Part shown: piece by piece, positions 26,252 to 34,770 of the stretch
Layout: the number at the start of each line of letters is the position of its first letter
Position numbering within the stretch: the first letter of the stretch is position 1
Assembly (NCBI RefSeq): GCF_014303395.1
Contig: NZ_CP060298.1
Span: 1,488,001-1,552,000 of the forward strand
Origin: Nakamurella sp. PAMC28650
GTDB lineage: Bacteria > Actinomycetota > Actinomycetes > Mycobacteriales > Nakamurellaceae
Length of the DNA: 64,000 bases
Direction of reading: 5' to 3'
Program-made: the position numbers and the translations under genes
Notes under the pieces: generated by a model
The model's database searches: none
Seen by the model: the letters and a program-made list of their open reading frames with translations, nothing else
What the model was told of the DNA's origin: nothing

Positions 26252-27874
26252 GTGAACCAATTGTCCTGTTCCGCACCATTTCTGGTACGCCGAAGAGGTC
26301 TCGCACGCCGTCATGGCGGGTCCCGGCGGCGAATGGGCACGGTCTTCGCGCTCGCCGCGGGTTTGATCGTCGCGACAGTTCCGGCGGCTGCCGCGTCGGT
26401 CGCGGCGGTGACGCCCTCGACGCCGGCGGTGGAACACGTGAACCAGATCGCCCAGCAGGACGTCCCGGCGTTGGCGGGGTCGGAGCCGGACACGCTGGTG
26501 GAACCTGATGTGGCGGTGTCGCCGGTGAATCCCGACATCGCGGTGGCCGCCGCCCACGACGGCCGCTATCCAGACGGCGGAGCGGTCGGCATCGAGACGG
26601 CGTGGACCAGCGATGGCGGGGCCACCTGGCACCACCACGCGCTACCAGGGGTGACCGCGGCGACCGGTGGCAGCGCCACCTGGGAACGGGCCAGCGACCC
26701 GGTCGTGGCGTTCGCTGCAGACGGGTCAGCCTATGTCTCGGTGTTGGTCTTCAACTCCGGCTGTGACACCGGGGTGCTGGTGTCACGGAGCGTCGACGGT
26801 GGAAAGACCTTCGGGGCGCCGGTTTTCGCTCATCGCAGCGCCAACTGCGCCGTCTCCGACGACAAGAACACGCTCCTGGTGGACACGAGCGCCAAGAGCC
26901 CGCACCGAGGACGGCTCTACCAGTTCTGGACGCCCTTCCTGACGGACATCTTCGGCAACGCCGACGGGTCTCCGCAGGCGTTGGTGTTCTCCGACGACCA
27001 CGGCCGTACCTGGAGTCAGCCGGTCAACGTGACGCTGCCGCACGCCAACACCCAGAACTCACAGCCCATGTTGCTGCCCAACGGCACCCTGATCGACGCC
27101 TACATCGATTTCGGTGCGGGCGCATCCGACGAGGGTTCGGAGGCGGCCGGGCTGCGCGCCGCCCACGGGCACGCGATCCCGGGCCGCCCTGCAGCGTCGG
27201 CGTCCGCCTCGGCGTCGGTCCAGTCCGGGCCGGTGTTCACCACCGCCGTCTCCACCGACGGTGGCAGCACCTGGCGGCCGGGAGGGGACATCACCCACGA
27301 CCTGGGGGGTGGGCCGGACGGGTTCCGCTGCTGCCTGATGTCAGCGACGGCGGATCCGGTCACCGGGCACCTGTACGCAACGTGGAACTCGGTCGACGTC
27401 ACGAAGGTGAAGCTGTCGTCGTCGACCAACGGTAAGAACTGGTCGGCGCCGGTCACGGTGAACCGCGTCTCGACCGCGTTGCAGGGCGTCAACACCGACG
27501 TCTCCGCCTACCGGGGTACAGTCGCCGTGTCGTACGGCATCACCAACACCGATACCAGGAACGGCCGGTTCGGGCGACAGCTCGTGTCCACCTCCCGTGA
27601 TGGCGGCGCGCATTTCCCCGATCCGGTGGTGCTCGGTCCGCGAACGAACTACGCCTTCGCGGCCAACGCCGGTGGCATCTTCCCGGGGGACTACATCGGC
27701 TCGGCCATGACCGATGGTCGCCTGTTCACCGTGTGGATGGTGGCCGGCACACCACCGACGGCCGGGGCGGAATACCACCAGGTGATGTGGTCGGCCACGC
27801 TGGATACGAGCACCGGCCCCCTGGGCAGGACCGCCGGCGCCGCGGACCAGTTGACATCCCTGCGCTCGCCGTGA
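26252..27874 (+). CDS. Secreted Asp-box (sialidase-like) beta-propeller protein
   Basis: GTG 26252 is preceded by GGGGAGG at good spacing and gives 540 residues. A basic N terminus and MGTVFALAAGLIVATVPAAAASVAAV form a signal peptide. The mature part has repeated Asp-box motifs (S/T-x-D-G-G-x-T-W/F): TSDGGATW, SVDGGKTF, SDDHGRTW, STDGGSTW, SRDGGAHF, the hallmark of sialidase-type six-bladed propellers. The usual sialidase RIP/catalytic motifs were not seen, so enzymatic function is uncertain. It is a single gene; the DUF222 remnant precedes it. Confidence 0.8.
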   Translation: MNQLSCSAPFLVRRRGLARRHGGSRRRMGTVFALAAGLIVATVPAAAASVAAVTPSTPAVEHVNQIAQQDVPALAGSEPDTLVEPDVAVSPVNPDIAVAAAHDGRYPDGGAVGIETAWTSDGGATWHHHALPGVTAATGGSATWERASDPVVAFAADGSAYVSVLVFNSGCDTGVLVSRSVDGGKTFGAPVFAHRSANCAVSDDKNTLLVDTSAKSPHRGRLYQFWTPFLTDIFGNADGSPQALVFSDDHGRTWSQPVNVTLPHANTQNSQPMLLPNGTLIDAYIDFGAGASDEGSEAAGLRAAHGHAIPGRPAASASASASVQSGPVFTTAVSTDGGSTWRPGGDITHDLGGGPDGFRCCLMSATADPVTGHLYATWNSVDVTKVKLSSSTNGKNWSAPVTVNRVSTALQGVNTDVSAYRGTVAVSYGITNTDTRNGRFGRQLVSTSRDGGAHFPDPVVLGPRTNYAFAANAGGIFPGDYIGSAMTDGRLFTVWMVAGTPPTAGAEYHQVMWSATLDTSTGPLGRTAGAADQLTSLRSP

Positions 27875-27995
27875 TCCTGCGCGCTGGTCCGGTGTGGTCC
27901 GACGCGTGCTCCCGTTTCCGATGTCCGGCCACGTTCGGGTCCCCCGCCTGATCCCCCGTTCGGATCGCCTCTGCGGACTCACCGAGCCGGCTCAC

Positions 27996-28039
27996 CGAAC
28001 CGAACCGAACCGAACCGAACCGACCCGACCCGACCCGAC
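27996..28039. repeat. Pentanucleotide microsatellite
   Basis: Five perfect CGAAC units (27996-28020) are followed by three CGACC units and CGACT (28021-28040). The array sits in the gap between two convergent genes, just past the stop of the PaaX-type regulator at 28051. Confidence 0.92.
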
Positions 28040-28050
28040 TCCGAACCGAC

Positions 28051-28881
28051 TCACCGACCTGACTCATCGAGCATCGCGAACAGGAACTGACGCCCCGGCT
28101 CCGACCATCGATCACGGAGCTCGGTGAACACCTCGAAGGAGCGTCGCCCCTGCCAATCCGGCGAAAGCAGGGCGGCCGGCAGGCCGGGGTCGATCCGCGG
28201 GAACTGACGCCAGTCGTCCACCAGGGCGAGATGGTCGGCGAAGCATCCGGCATCACCCCGATCGGCGTTGCGCCGGCCGGCGGCGAGGGCCTGGGCCACC
28301 GGCTCCCACCGATCGAGGAATTGCCGGTAGAGACCGCGGAGCGCATCGAGATCCCACCACGCCGCCACCTGGGCCGGGCCGACGGTGTGCCCGGTGAACC
28401 AACTGACGTACCCGCCGAGACCTTCCCGCTCGATCAGCGCGGCTGCGCGGTCGGCCAGTGCGGCCGGCGCGATCCGGACGCCCGGGCTGACGGCGCCGAA
28501 GCCCAGCCAAGAGAGCGTGCTGCGCAACCGGTGTCGTTGCGCACGTTGGTGTTCCGGGACGGAGAACACGGCGAGCACCCAGCCGTCGGCCTCGGTGGCC
28601 TCGCCATGGCGGAAGATGCGGGCGTCACCGATCGCCAGGTCGGCCAGTCCCGCGTCGGTGAGCACGTAGCCCGCTCGGTGGTTCCGCTTCTGGGAGGCGA
28701 GGAATCCCCGGGATTTCAAACGCACCAGGGCCTGGCGGACGGCGGTCGGTGATTGTCCGGCGAGACCGAGAAGGGTGATGAGATCCGACACTGGGACCCA
28801 GGAGCCGATCTCGCGCAGATGCAGACCCGCGAACGTGACGATCAGCGATCCCGGGGTGGCCGCCTCGTCGGGTGCGGTCAA
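28051..28881 (-). CDS. PaaX-family transcriptional regulator
   Basis: The protein has 276 residues starting with TTG 28881, which overlaps the kynU stop as TTGA; no other in-frame start lies close enough. The order fits PaaX: an N-terminal winged helix (SLIVTFAGLHLREIGSWVPVSDLITLLGLAGQSPTAVRQALVRLKSRGFLASQKRNHRAGYVLT), the central GWVLAVFSVPEHQRAQRHRLRSTLSWLGFGAVSPGVRIAP, and a C-terminal DDWRQFPRIDPGLPAALLSPDWQGRRSFEVF domain. PaaX represses phenylacetyl-CoA catabolism. Here, cotranscription with kynA-kynU makes a kynurenine-pathway regulator the likeliest reading. Confidence 0.88.
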   Translation of the reverse strand: MTAPDEAATPGSLIVTFAGLHLREIGSWVPVSDLITLLGLAGQSPTAVRQALVRLKSRGFLASQKRNHRAGYVLTDAGLADLAIGDARIFRHGEATEADGWVLAVFSVPEHQRAQRHRLRSTLSWLGFGAVSPGVRIAPAALADRAAALIEREGLGGYVSWFTGHTVGPAQVAAWWDLDALRGLYRQFLDRWEPVAQALAAGRRNADRGDAGCFADHLALVDDWRQFPRIDPGLPAALLSPDWQGRRSFEVFTELRDRWSEPGRQFLFAMLDESGR

Positions 28882-30098
28882 GAAGCGAGATCCCTGAGCA
28901 CGCTCAACGCATCCCACACCTCGGTGAAGGTGATCGGCAGGGGCGACAGCCCGATCCGGATCGCGTCCGGCGTGCGGAAGTCCGGCAGGACCCCGACATC
29001 GGTCAGTTTCGCGCACAGTTCCCGGGCGTCGGACCTGGTGATGCTGACGTGACCACCGCGCCGATCAGCGTCCCTGGGCGAGCCGATCCCGAATCCCAGG
29101 GGTATCAGCCACTCGTCGGCCAGTGCGATCACCATCTCGGTGAGCGCCACCACCTTGGCGCGGATGGCATGGATGCCGGCGTCGGCGACGACCCTTGCGC
29201 CCTCTCGGACGGCGAGAATGCCCAGGACGGAGGGCGTCCCGGAGATCATCGACCTGATGCCCGGTGCCGGAACGTAGCCCTGCTCCATCTCGAACGCGTC
29301 CCGGCGTCCCAGCCAGCCCCAGATGGGCTGGTCGAGATGGGCGTGGTGGCGGGCGTTCACGTAGCTGAACGCCGGGGCCCCCGGGCCGGCACCGAGGAAC
29401 TTGTAGGTGCAACCGACGGCGAAGTCGACGTCCCAGGTGTCCAATTCGATCGGGACCGAGCCGACCGAATGACACAGGTCCCAGACGACGAGGGCCCCGG
29501 CTCCGTGCGCGGCTGCCGTGATGGCCCGTGCGTCCGCCAGATAGCCCGACCGGTAGGCGATGTGGCTCATCGTCAGGACCGCGACGTCGTCATCCAGAAC
29601 GGCGGCGACATCGGCGACCCCGATACCGCCGGAGTCGGTACCGGTCAGCCAGATCGCCTCCAGGCCGAGGTCCTTGACGAGGGACTCGACCACGTATCGG
29701 TTGGTGGGGAAGTTGTCCCGGTCGATGATGACCTTGCGGCGACCCGGTCGCCGGTTGATCGCCGCCCGAAGGGCCTTGTAGAAGTTGACCGTCGTGGAGT
29801 CGGCGATGACCGTCTGCCCGGCGGCTGCGCCCAGCGCGGCGGCGGCGAGTTCGTCACCGACGGTCTCCGCAAGCTCCATCCAGCCCTCGCTCCACCCACG
29901 GATCAGGCGACCGGCCCACTGCTGATGGGTGAAGTCCGACCACCCCTGCGCGATGGAGGCCAACGGTCGGCCGAGTGAGTTGCCATCGAGATAGGCGACC
30001 ACATCGGGGGTCTGCGGTAGGTACCGGCTCCGGAACGACGCGAGGGGGTCGGCTGCGTCCAGTGCCTGCGCCTGCGCACGGGTGAAGGTGCTGCTCAT
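28878..30098 (-). CDS. kynU: Kynureninase
   Basis: The protein (406 aa) is a PLP enzyme cleaving kynurenine to anthranilate and alanine. It shows YLDGNSLGRPL near the N terminus, DSTTVNFYKAL, VIIDRDNFPTNRYV, WDLCHSVGSVPIEL and the PLP lysine in VGCTYKFLGAGPGAPAF (near residue 230). ATG 30098 overlaps the kynA stop (ATGA), and the stop overlaps the regulator start (TTGA). The 837-residue frame running upstream across kynA is a shadow. No anthranilate-using genes lie next to it. Confidence 0.95.
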   Translation of the reverse strand: MSSTFTRAQAQALDAADPLASFRSRYLPQTPDVVAYLDGNSLGRPLASIAQGWSDFTHQQWAGRLIRGWSEGWMELAETVGDELAAAALGAAAGQTVIADSTTVNFYKALRAAINRRPGRRKVIIDRDNFPTNRYVVESLVKDLGLEAIWLTGTDSGGIGVADVAAVLDDDVAVLTMSHIAYRSGYLADARAITAAAHGAGALVVWDLCHSVGSVPIELDTWDVDFAVGCTYKFLGAGPGAPAFSYVNARHHAHLDQPIWGWLGRRDAFEMEQGYVPAPGIRSMISGTPSVLGILAVREGARVVADAGIHAIRAKVVALTEMVIALADEWLIPLGFGIGSPRDADRRGGHVSITRSDARELCAKLTDVGVLPDFRTPDAIRIGLSPLPITFTEVWDALSVLRDLAS

Positions 30099-31072
30099 CT
30101 GCTCTGCCCCATCTCGGTACGCCCCATCTCGGTACGCCCCATCTCGGTACGCCCCATCTCGGTACGGCCCATCTCGGTACGCCCCATCTCGGTACGCCCC
30201 ATCTCGGTACGGACGGCGTACAGCTCGGGGAAGAACGTCAGGTCCAGGGCGCGGCGCAGGAAGGACACGCCGGACGAGCCGCCGGTGCCCTTCTTGAAAC
30301 CGATGATTCGCTCGACGGTCTTGAGGTGACGGAAGCGCCAGGTCTGGAAGGTGTCCTCGACATCGATGAGCTCCTCGCAGGTCTCGTAGACGTCCCAGTG
30401 CGAGTGCGGGTCGGAGTAGATGCCCAGGAACACCTCGACCAGCTCCTGGTCCAGGGTGTGCGGCCGTCGCCAGTCCCGTTCGACCACCGCGGCCGGAAGC
30501 CGGTAGCCACGCCGGGCCAGGAACAGCAGGAACTCGTCGTACAGGCTGGGTGCGTCCAACGCCGCCTGCAGGGTGTGCTGCTGCTCGGGATGATGGGAGA
30601 ACACCACGATCATCGCCGGATTCTTGTTGCCCAGCAGGAACTCCAGCAGTCGGTACTGCATCGACTGGAATCCTGAGGACTTGCCAAGGATCCCGCGGAA
30701 CTCGGCGTACTCGGTAGGCGTCAGGGTGGCCAGCACCGACCATTGATCGGTCATCTGCTGCTGGATGTGCTTGACCCGGGCCAGCCGCTTCAGCGCGGGA
30801 CCGAGGGAATCCTGAGAGATCAACAGCATGGCCGACCGCAGTTCGTGGACGACGAGTTTGATCCACAGTTCGGTCGTCTGGTGCGCGATGATGAACAACA
30901 TCTCGTCGTGGTGGGTCGACAGCGGCACCTGTGCGGCCAGTAGCGTCTCCAATTGCAGGTAGCTGCCGTAGTTCAGCCCGCTGAGATCCTTTTCGATACC
31001 CGCCTCGAGTGGCCGGATGTTCTCGACCTGCTCCTGGGAAGGACGTTCCGGGTTCTCGTCGATGGCCGGCAC
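30095..31072 (-). CDS. kynA: Tryptophan 2,3-dioxygenase with a tandem-repeat tail
   Basis: This heme enzyme opens the tryptophan indole ring to N-formylkynurenine. YGSYLQLETLL, FIIAHQTTELWIK (distal His), FQSMQYRLLEFLLGNK and FRHLKTVERIIGFKKGTGGSSGVSFL (heme-ligand His and substrate loop) are all conserved. At 325 aa it is ~40 longer than usual because the C terminus carries seven RTEMG-type units encoded by 15-bp repeats, ending MGQSR just before the kynU start. GTG 31072 is the likely start. No kynurenine formamidase is in the window. Confidence 0.95.
   Translation of the reverse strand: MPAIDENPERPSQEQVENIRPLEAGIEKDLSGLNYGSYLQLETLLAAQVPLSTHHDEMLFIIAHQTTELWIKLVVHELRSAMLLISQDSLGPALKRLARVKHIQQQMTDQWSVLATLTPTEYAEFRGILGKSSGFQSMQYRLLEFLLGNKNPAMIVVFSHHPEQQHTLQAALDAPSLYDEFLLFLARRGYRLPAAVVERDWRRPHTLDQELVEVFLGIYSDPHSHWDVYETCEELIDVEDTFQTWRFRHLKTVERIIGFKKGTGGSSGVSFLRRALDLTFFPELYAVRTEMGRTEMGRTEMGRTEMGRTEMGRTEMGRTEMGQSR
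30109..30213. repeat. Seven 15-bp tandem repeats at the 3' end of kynA
   Basis: The unit CCATCTCGGTACGCC is repeated seven times at exact 15-bp spacing, with one unit carrying G for C and the last ending GGA. It encodes RTEMG on the minus strand. Because it is a multiple of three, copy number can vary without shifting the frame. The array ends 10 bp before the kynU start codon. Confidence 0.95.
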
Positions 31073-31080
31073 CGGGCCAC

Positions 31081-31108
31081 CCTATAGCGGTGCGGTGACG
31101 AGCGTCAA
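31081..31108 (-). promoter_or_regulatory. Candidate kynA promoter, probably giving a leaderless transcript
   Basis: On the minus strand TTGACG (31108-31103) and TATAGG (31086-31081) are separated by 16 bp. Transcription would begin about 31074-31072, at or within a few bases of the kynA GTG at 31072, and no Shine-Dalgarno precedes that start. This fits a leaderless mRNA, which is common in actinobacteria. Confidence 0.5.
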
Positions 31109-31254
31109 ACTTACGCACTGCCCGCGCGCGGCCCGGATCCCGAGTTGTCACACATGGCCAGGGAAGCTCTTTCCGTACGCTGGGGGTCGAAGAGGGACCG
31201 GGCGGGACCTCCGCCGGGGCCTGATCCGTCCATCCGATCGGAAGAAGGTGCGCG

Positions 31255-31677
31255 ATGAAGAGAGCGGTAGTTGCCGTCCTGGGTGTTGCACTGCTGCTGA
31301 TCGGTGTCGCGCTCCTCGTGCTGCCCGGCCCCGGATTCCTGTTGATCGCCGCGGCGCTGGCCCTGCTTGCCACGCAGTTCGAGTGGGCCAAACGCCCGCT
31401 GGGCTACGCGTGGGACAAGGCTCAGGTCGGCATCGACGAGGTCGGACGCAGCAAGTTCCGCACCGCCCTGTCGATCCTGTCGGCCCTGGTCCTGATGGCG
31501 ATCGGCGTCCTCGACCTGGTCGGGGTCGACATTCCGTGGGTCAATGCCCTGAGCGCCGTCATGCTGATCGTGTCCGGTCTGATCCTGATCGGCACGATCG
31601 TCTACGCGTTGCGGCGTGCGCAGACCCCCCGATCGGTCGAACCATCGCCTGCGCAGGGTCTGACCGAAGCTCGGTGA
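31255..31677 (+). CDS. PGPGW-family small membrane protein
   Basis: The protein (140 aa) has the motif VLPGPGFLLIAAALALLATQFEWAKRPL, which defines the PGPGW (TIGR02611-like) family, plus three to four hydrophobic helices. Its function is unknown. GAAGAAGG sits about 9 nt before the ATG. It diverges from kynA. Confidence 0.8.
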   Translation: MKRAVVAVLGVALLLIGVALLVLPGPGFLLIAAALALLATQFEWAKRPLGYAWDKAQVGIDEVGRSKFRTALSILSALVLMAIGVLDLVGVDIPWVNALSAVMLIVSGLILIGTIVYALRRAQTPRSVEPSPAQGLTEAR

Positions 31678-31994
31678 GGCCGCCGGGTCAGCGTGACGGT
31701 GGACTGGAACACCATCTTCCGCGCCGCCAGTGGGGCTCTGGCTGAAGGCGGACCGTCCTCCTGGCGTCCACCGGGGCGTCCCGGCATGGGATAGTCGGGA
31801 GGTAATCAGGTCTTTACCTCGGGAGGTCGGTTGAGGGGCGGGGCCAGAAATTCCGCCGTGCGAGCTCTGGTCATGGAACGCTGGGTCGGAACGGACAGGC
31901 GTCCTCGGTCGTTGTCGGACCGGGTTCGACGTTCCGCGAACCGTGACCTGCAGTTCGGCCGGGACGAGTCGGCCAGAAAGTTCGAGGCAACAGC
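31678..31994. other. Gene-free stretch upstream of terD
   Basis: About 317 bp without a credible gene. The only clear structure is a palindrome, GAGGTAA at 31799-31805 and TTACCTC at 31814-31820, with an 8-bp spacer. It could be an operator for the terD-DUF475 unit, although it lies ~175 bp from the terD start. Confidence 0.45.
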
Positions 31995-32570
31995 ATGAGC
32001 GTGAGTTTGAGCAAGGGCGGGAACGTTTCGCTGACCAAGGCGGCCCCCAACCTGACGGCGGTGACCGTCGCGCTCGGTTGGCAGGTTCGCGCCTCGACCG
32101 GTGCCGACTACGACCTCGACGCCAGCGCCCTGGCGCTGGCCGACAACCACCGGATCCCCAGCGACAACTACTTCGTCTTCTTCAACAACCTCCGTTCGCC
32201 GGACGGGTCGATCGAGCATCTCGGCGACAACCTCGTCGGTGGTGCCGGCGGTGACGACGAGCAGATCAACGTCGATCTGTCGGCCGTGCCGCCGAACATC
32301 GTCTCGGTGGTCTTCGCGGTGTCCATCTACGAAGCCGACCAGCGGCGTCAGTCGTTCGGTCAGGTCCGCGGCGCGTTCATCCGTGTCGTCGATCGCACCA
32401 CCGGGTCCGAGTTGGCCCGCTACGACCTCACCGAGGAGGCCTCCACCGAGACCGCCATGGTCTTCGGCGAGCTGTACCGCTACAACGGCGAATGGAAGTT
32501 CAGAGCCATCGGCCAGGGATATGCCTCTGGTCTCCGTGGAATTGCCCTCGATTTCGGAGTGAATGTATAA
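31995..32570 (+). CDS. terD: TerD-family tellurium-resistance/stress protein
   Basis: The protein (191 aa) begins MSVSLSKGGNVSLTKAAP as TerD/TerE do. Calcium-binding acidic motifs are present in ADYDLDASALAL, DNYFVFFNNLRSPDGSIEHLGDNLVG and GDDEQINVDLS, and the ending RYNGEWKFRAIGQGYASGLRGIALDFGV is typical. TerD proteins are cytosolic calcium-binding proteins linked to tellurite and envelope stress. It abuts a TerC-like gene (start one base after the stop), so they form an operon. Confidence 0.93.
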   Translation: MSVSLSKGGNVSLTKAAPNLTAVTVALGWQVRASTGADYDLDASALALADNHRIPSDNYFVFFNNLRSPDGSIEHLGDNLVGGAGGDDEQINVDLSAVPPNIVSVVFAVSIYEADQRRQSFGQVRGAFIRVVDRTTGSELARYDLTEEASTETAMVFGELYRYNGEWKFRAIGQGYASGLRGIALDFGVNV

Positions 32571-33719
32571 ATGTCGACCGCTGCCGCACCCGCCGAACAC
32601 AGTGCCACCCGGATCTTTGCCGCCTCGGGGGTGATCTCCCTGGTGGCCGTGGTGGCCGCCTTCTTCTACGGCGGTCTGCAGGCGGCCGGCCTGACGCTCA
32701 TCCTCGGCGTCCTGGAGATCACTCTTTCCTTCGACAATGCCGTGGTGAACGCCAGGGTGCTCGAACGAATGAGCGAGAAATGGCAGCAGATCTTCCTGAC
32801 GGTCGGCATCGTCATCGCCGTGTTCGGCATGCGGTTGGTGTTCCCCCTGCTCGTGGTCGGGATCACTGCCCATCTCTCGCCGGCGCGGGCCCTGCAGCTG
32901 GCGTTCGAGAAGGGCAACGTCAACACACCGGGCTCCTACGGTTATCTGTTGGCGCAGGCGCATCCGCAGATCGCCGCTTTCGGCGGCATGTTCCTGCTGC
33001 TGCTCTTCCTGGACTGGCTGTTCGAGGAACGTGAGATCACCTGGCTGTCGTGGCTGGAGAAGCCACTGGCCAGGATCGGCAAGTTGGACGCGCTCTCCGT
33101 CATCGTGGCCGGCATCGCCCTCTACGTGATCGCGGAGACCGCAGCCGAGAAACCGGGCACCGTGCTGGCCGCCGGGCTGCTCGGGATCATCAGCTATCTG
33201 CTGGTCAACGGTCTCGGTGGCTTGTTCGAGAACTTCGAGGAGCGTCAGGAAGAGGCCTTCGAGGAGAAGAGAACCCACGGCGGACCCACCCAGGTGGCCA
33301 AGGCGGTCGGCAAGGCCGGGTTCTTCCTCTTCCTCTACCTCGAGGTGCTGGACGCGTCGTTCTCCTTCGACGGTGTGATCGGCGCCTTCGCGATCACACC
33401 GGACCCGATCATCATCGCCCTGGGGCTCGGCCTGATCGGTGCCTTGTTCGTCCGGTCGCTGACGGTGTTCCTGGTCCGCAAGGGCACCCTGAACGACTAC
33501 GTCTACCTGGACCACGGCGCGCACTGGGCAATCGGCGCGCTGGCCGTCATCCTGCTGGTCTCGATCGGTGTGCACGTCAACGAAGTGGTCACCGGTCTGG
33601 TCGGCCTGGTGCTGATCGGTGCCGCCTTCCTCTCCAGCGTCGTGCGGAACAAGAACGAGGGAGTGCCGTCGGAGGTGGCGGGGGCCGCAGAGCACGACTC
33701 CGCCGACAGCCCCGTCTGA
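32571..33719 (+). CDS. DUF475 (TerC-like) integral membrane protein
   Basis: The protein (382 aa) has nine or so membrane helices. The paired motifs EITLSFDNAVVNARVLERM and EVLDASFSFDGVIGAFAITPDPIIIALGLGLIGALFVRSLTVFLVRKGTL are the TerC/DUF475 acidic-helix repeats (SFDNA/SFDGV), thought to bind or move metal ions, perhaps manganese or tellurium-related. It is read directly behind terD, which supports a joint membrane stress function. Confidence 0.92.
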   Translation: MSTAAAPAEHSATRIFAASGVISLVAVVAAFFYGGLQAAGLTLILGVLEITLSFDNAVVNARVLERMSEKWQQIFLTVGIVIAVFGMRLVFPLLVVGITAHLSPARALQLAFEKGNVNTPGSYGYLLAQAHPQIAAFGGMFLLLLFLDWLFEEREITWLSWLEKPLARIGKLDALSVIVAGIALYVIAETAAEKPGTVLAAGLLGIISYLLVNGLGGLFENFEERQEEAFEEKRTHGGPTQVAKAVGKAGFFLFLYLEVLDASFSFDGVIGAFAITPDPIIIALGLGLIGALFVRSLTVFLVRKGTLNDYVYLDHGAHWAIGALAVILLVSIGVHVNEVVTGLVGLVLIGAAFLSSVVRNKNEGVPSEVAGAAEHDSADSPV

Positions 33720-33739
33720 CGCTTCCCGGCCCACCCCCC

Positions 33740-33840
33740 CGCGCATACCGAACTGCCCCGCGCATACGGAACTGCCCCGCGCATACGGAACTGCCCGGAT
33801 TTGTCCGAAAAGGCGCGAAACCGGTCGCGCCGGTATGCGC
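33740..33840. repeat. Three 19-bp direct repeats with an inverted partner
   Basis: CGCGCATACSGAACTGCCC occurs at 33740, 33759 and 33778 (19-bp period). GCGCATACCG in the first unit is inverted as CGGTATGCGC at 33831-33840. The region lies between the stop of the DUF475 gene and the convergent stop of the siderophore reductase, so a shared terminator is possible. Confidence 0.8.
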
Positions 33841-33866
33841 AGCGCCCCGGCGACCGGGGCCGACGG

Positions 33867-34715
33867 TCAGACCAACCCGGCAGCGCGCTCGGCCTCCTCG
33901 GCCTGACGGTTCCACTCGGCCTTGCCGGCGCGCCAGCCCTCCTCGGTCGCTCCGGTGCGCCAGTAGCCGGAGATGGACAGCCGCTCCTTCGGGACACCCC
34001 GGTCCACCCGCAGCATCCTCCGCAGTTCCTTGACGAAGCCGGCTTCTCCATGCACGAACGCGTCGACGGTGTCGGCCGGGAAGTCGACGGCGACGGCGGC
34101 TTCCACCAGGGCACGCCCGACCGGACGATTCCCGGAGTGGACCCATTGCACTGCCACACCTTCCGGCGCGGCGAGCGCGAGTTCCGAGGCTGCGCCGTGG
34201 ACTTCGACCAGGACCCGCCCGACCGCATCCGGAGCCAACGCGTCGAGAGCCGCAGCGATGGCTGGAAGGGCGCTCTCGTCACCGATGAACAGATGGTAGG
34301 AAGCATCGCCTGCCGGCGCGTACCCGCCGCCCGCGCCGGACAGCAGGACCTCGTCCCCGGGGCGGGCGGCTGCCGCCCACGGTCCGGCCACTCCCGCGTC
34401 ACCGTGCACCACGAAGTCGATCGTCAACTCCACGGCTGCCGCGTCGAAGGACCGGACCGTGTAGGTCCGGACGACCGGCCAGTGCTCCTGCGGCATCTCC
34501 GCCCGGATGCGCTCCGGGTCGAGCGGCCGGGGGTACTCGACTCCCGGCGCCGGGAACGAGATCTTGACGTAGGCGTCGCTGGCGGGCGACGGCTGGAAAC
34601 GGGCCAGCTCAGGGCCGCCGAGCACCACCCTGGTCAGCGTCGGACTCAAGGTCTGCGTACGGACGACGGACACCGCCATCGGTGCGGGTCGGGTGCGGGC
34701 GGAGGCCTGCGTCAT
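33867..34715 (-). CDS. Siderophore-interacting protein (FAD-dependent ferric-siderophore reductase)
   Basis: The protein (282 aa) has the SIP/ViuB fold: an FAD-binding barrel with VVRTYTVRSF (RxYT/S motif) and FVVHGDAGVAGPWAAAARPGDEVLLSG, then an NAD(P)H domain (HLFIGDESALPAIAAALDAL...WVHSG...VDAFVHGEAGFVKELRRML). It releases iron from imported siderophores in the cytosol. An iron-box-like site lies 40-55 bp upstream. Confidence 0.92.
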   Translation of the reverse strand: MTQASARTRPAPMAVSVVRTQTLSPTLTRVVLGGPELARFQPSPASDAYVKISFPAPGVEYPRPLDPERIRAEMPQEHWPVVRTYTVRSFDAAAVELTIDFVVHGDAGVAGPWAAAARPGDEVLLSGAGGGYAPAGDASYHLFIGDESALPAIAAALDALAPDAVGRVLVEVHGAASELALAAPEGVAVQWVHSGNRPVGRALVEAAVAVDFPADTVDAFVHGEAGFVKELRRMLRVDRGVPKERLSISGYWRTGATEEGWRAGKAEWNRQAEEAERAAGLV

Positions 34716-34753
34716 GGTGATCCTCTGTCGTGCTGCTGTTGGTCGAACAAGAA

Positions 34754-34770
34754 GTTAGGGTCACCTTACC
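34754..34770. promoter_or_regulatory. Candidate IdeR/DtxR iron box
   Basis: GTTAGGGTCACCTTACC resembles the actinobacterial IdeR/DtxR operator (TTAGGTTAGSCTNACCTAA), with TTAGGG and CCTTA half-sites. It lies upstream of the siderophore-interacting protein and overlaps the stop codon of the preceding glycosyltransferase gene, so iron would repress the reductase independently of the Nit1C operon. Confidence 0.5.

Noticed and set aside
30109..30213. CRISPR array
   Set aside because: The seven repeats are contiguous 15-bp units with no spacers and encode part of kynA. No cas genes are in the window.
28878..31391. 837-residue minus-strand frame covering kynU and running through kynA
   Set aside because: The part upstream of 30098 is antisense-free but in the wrong frame of kynA; only the kynU part has family motifs.
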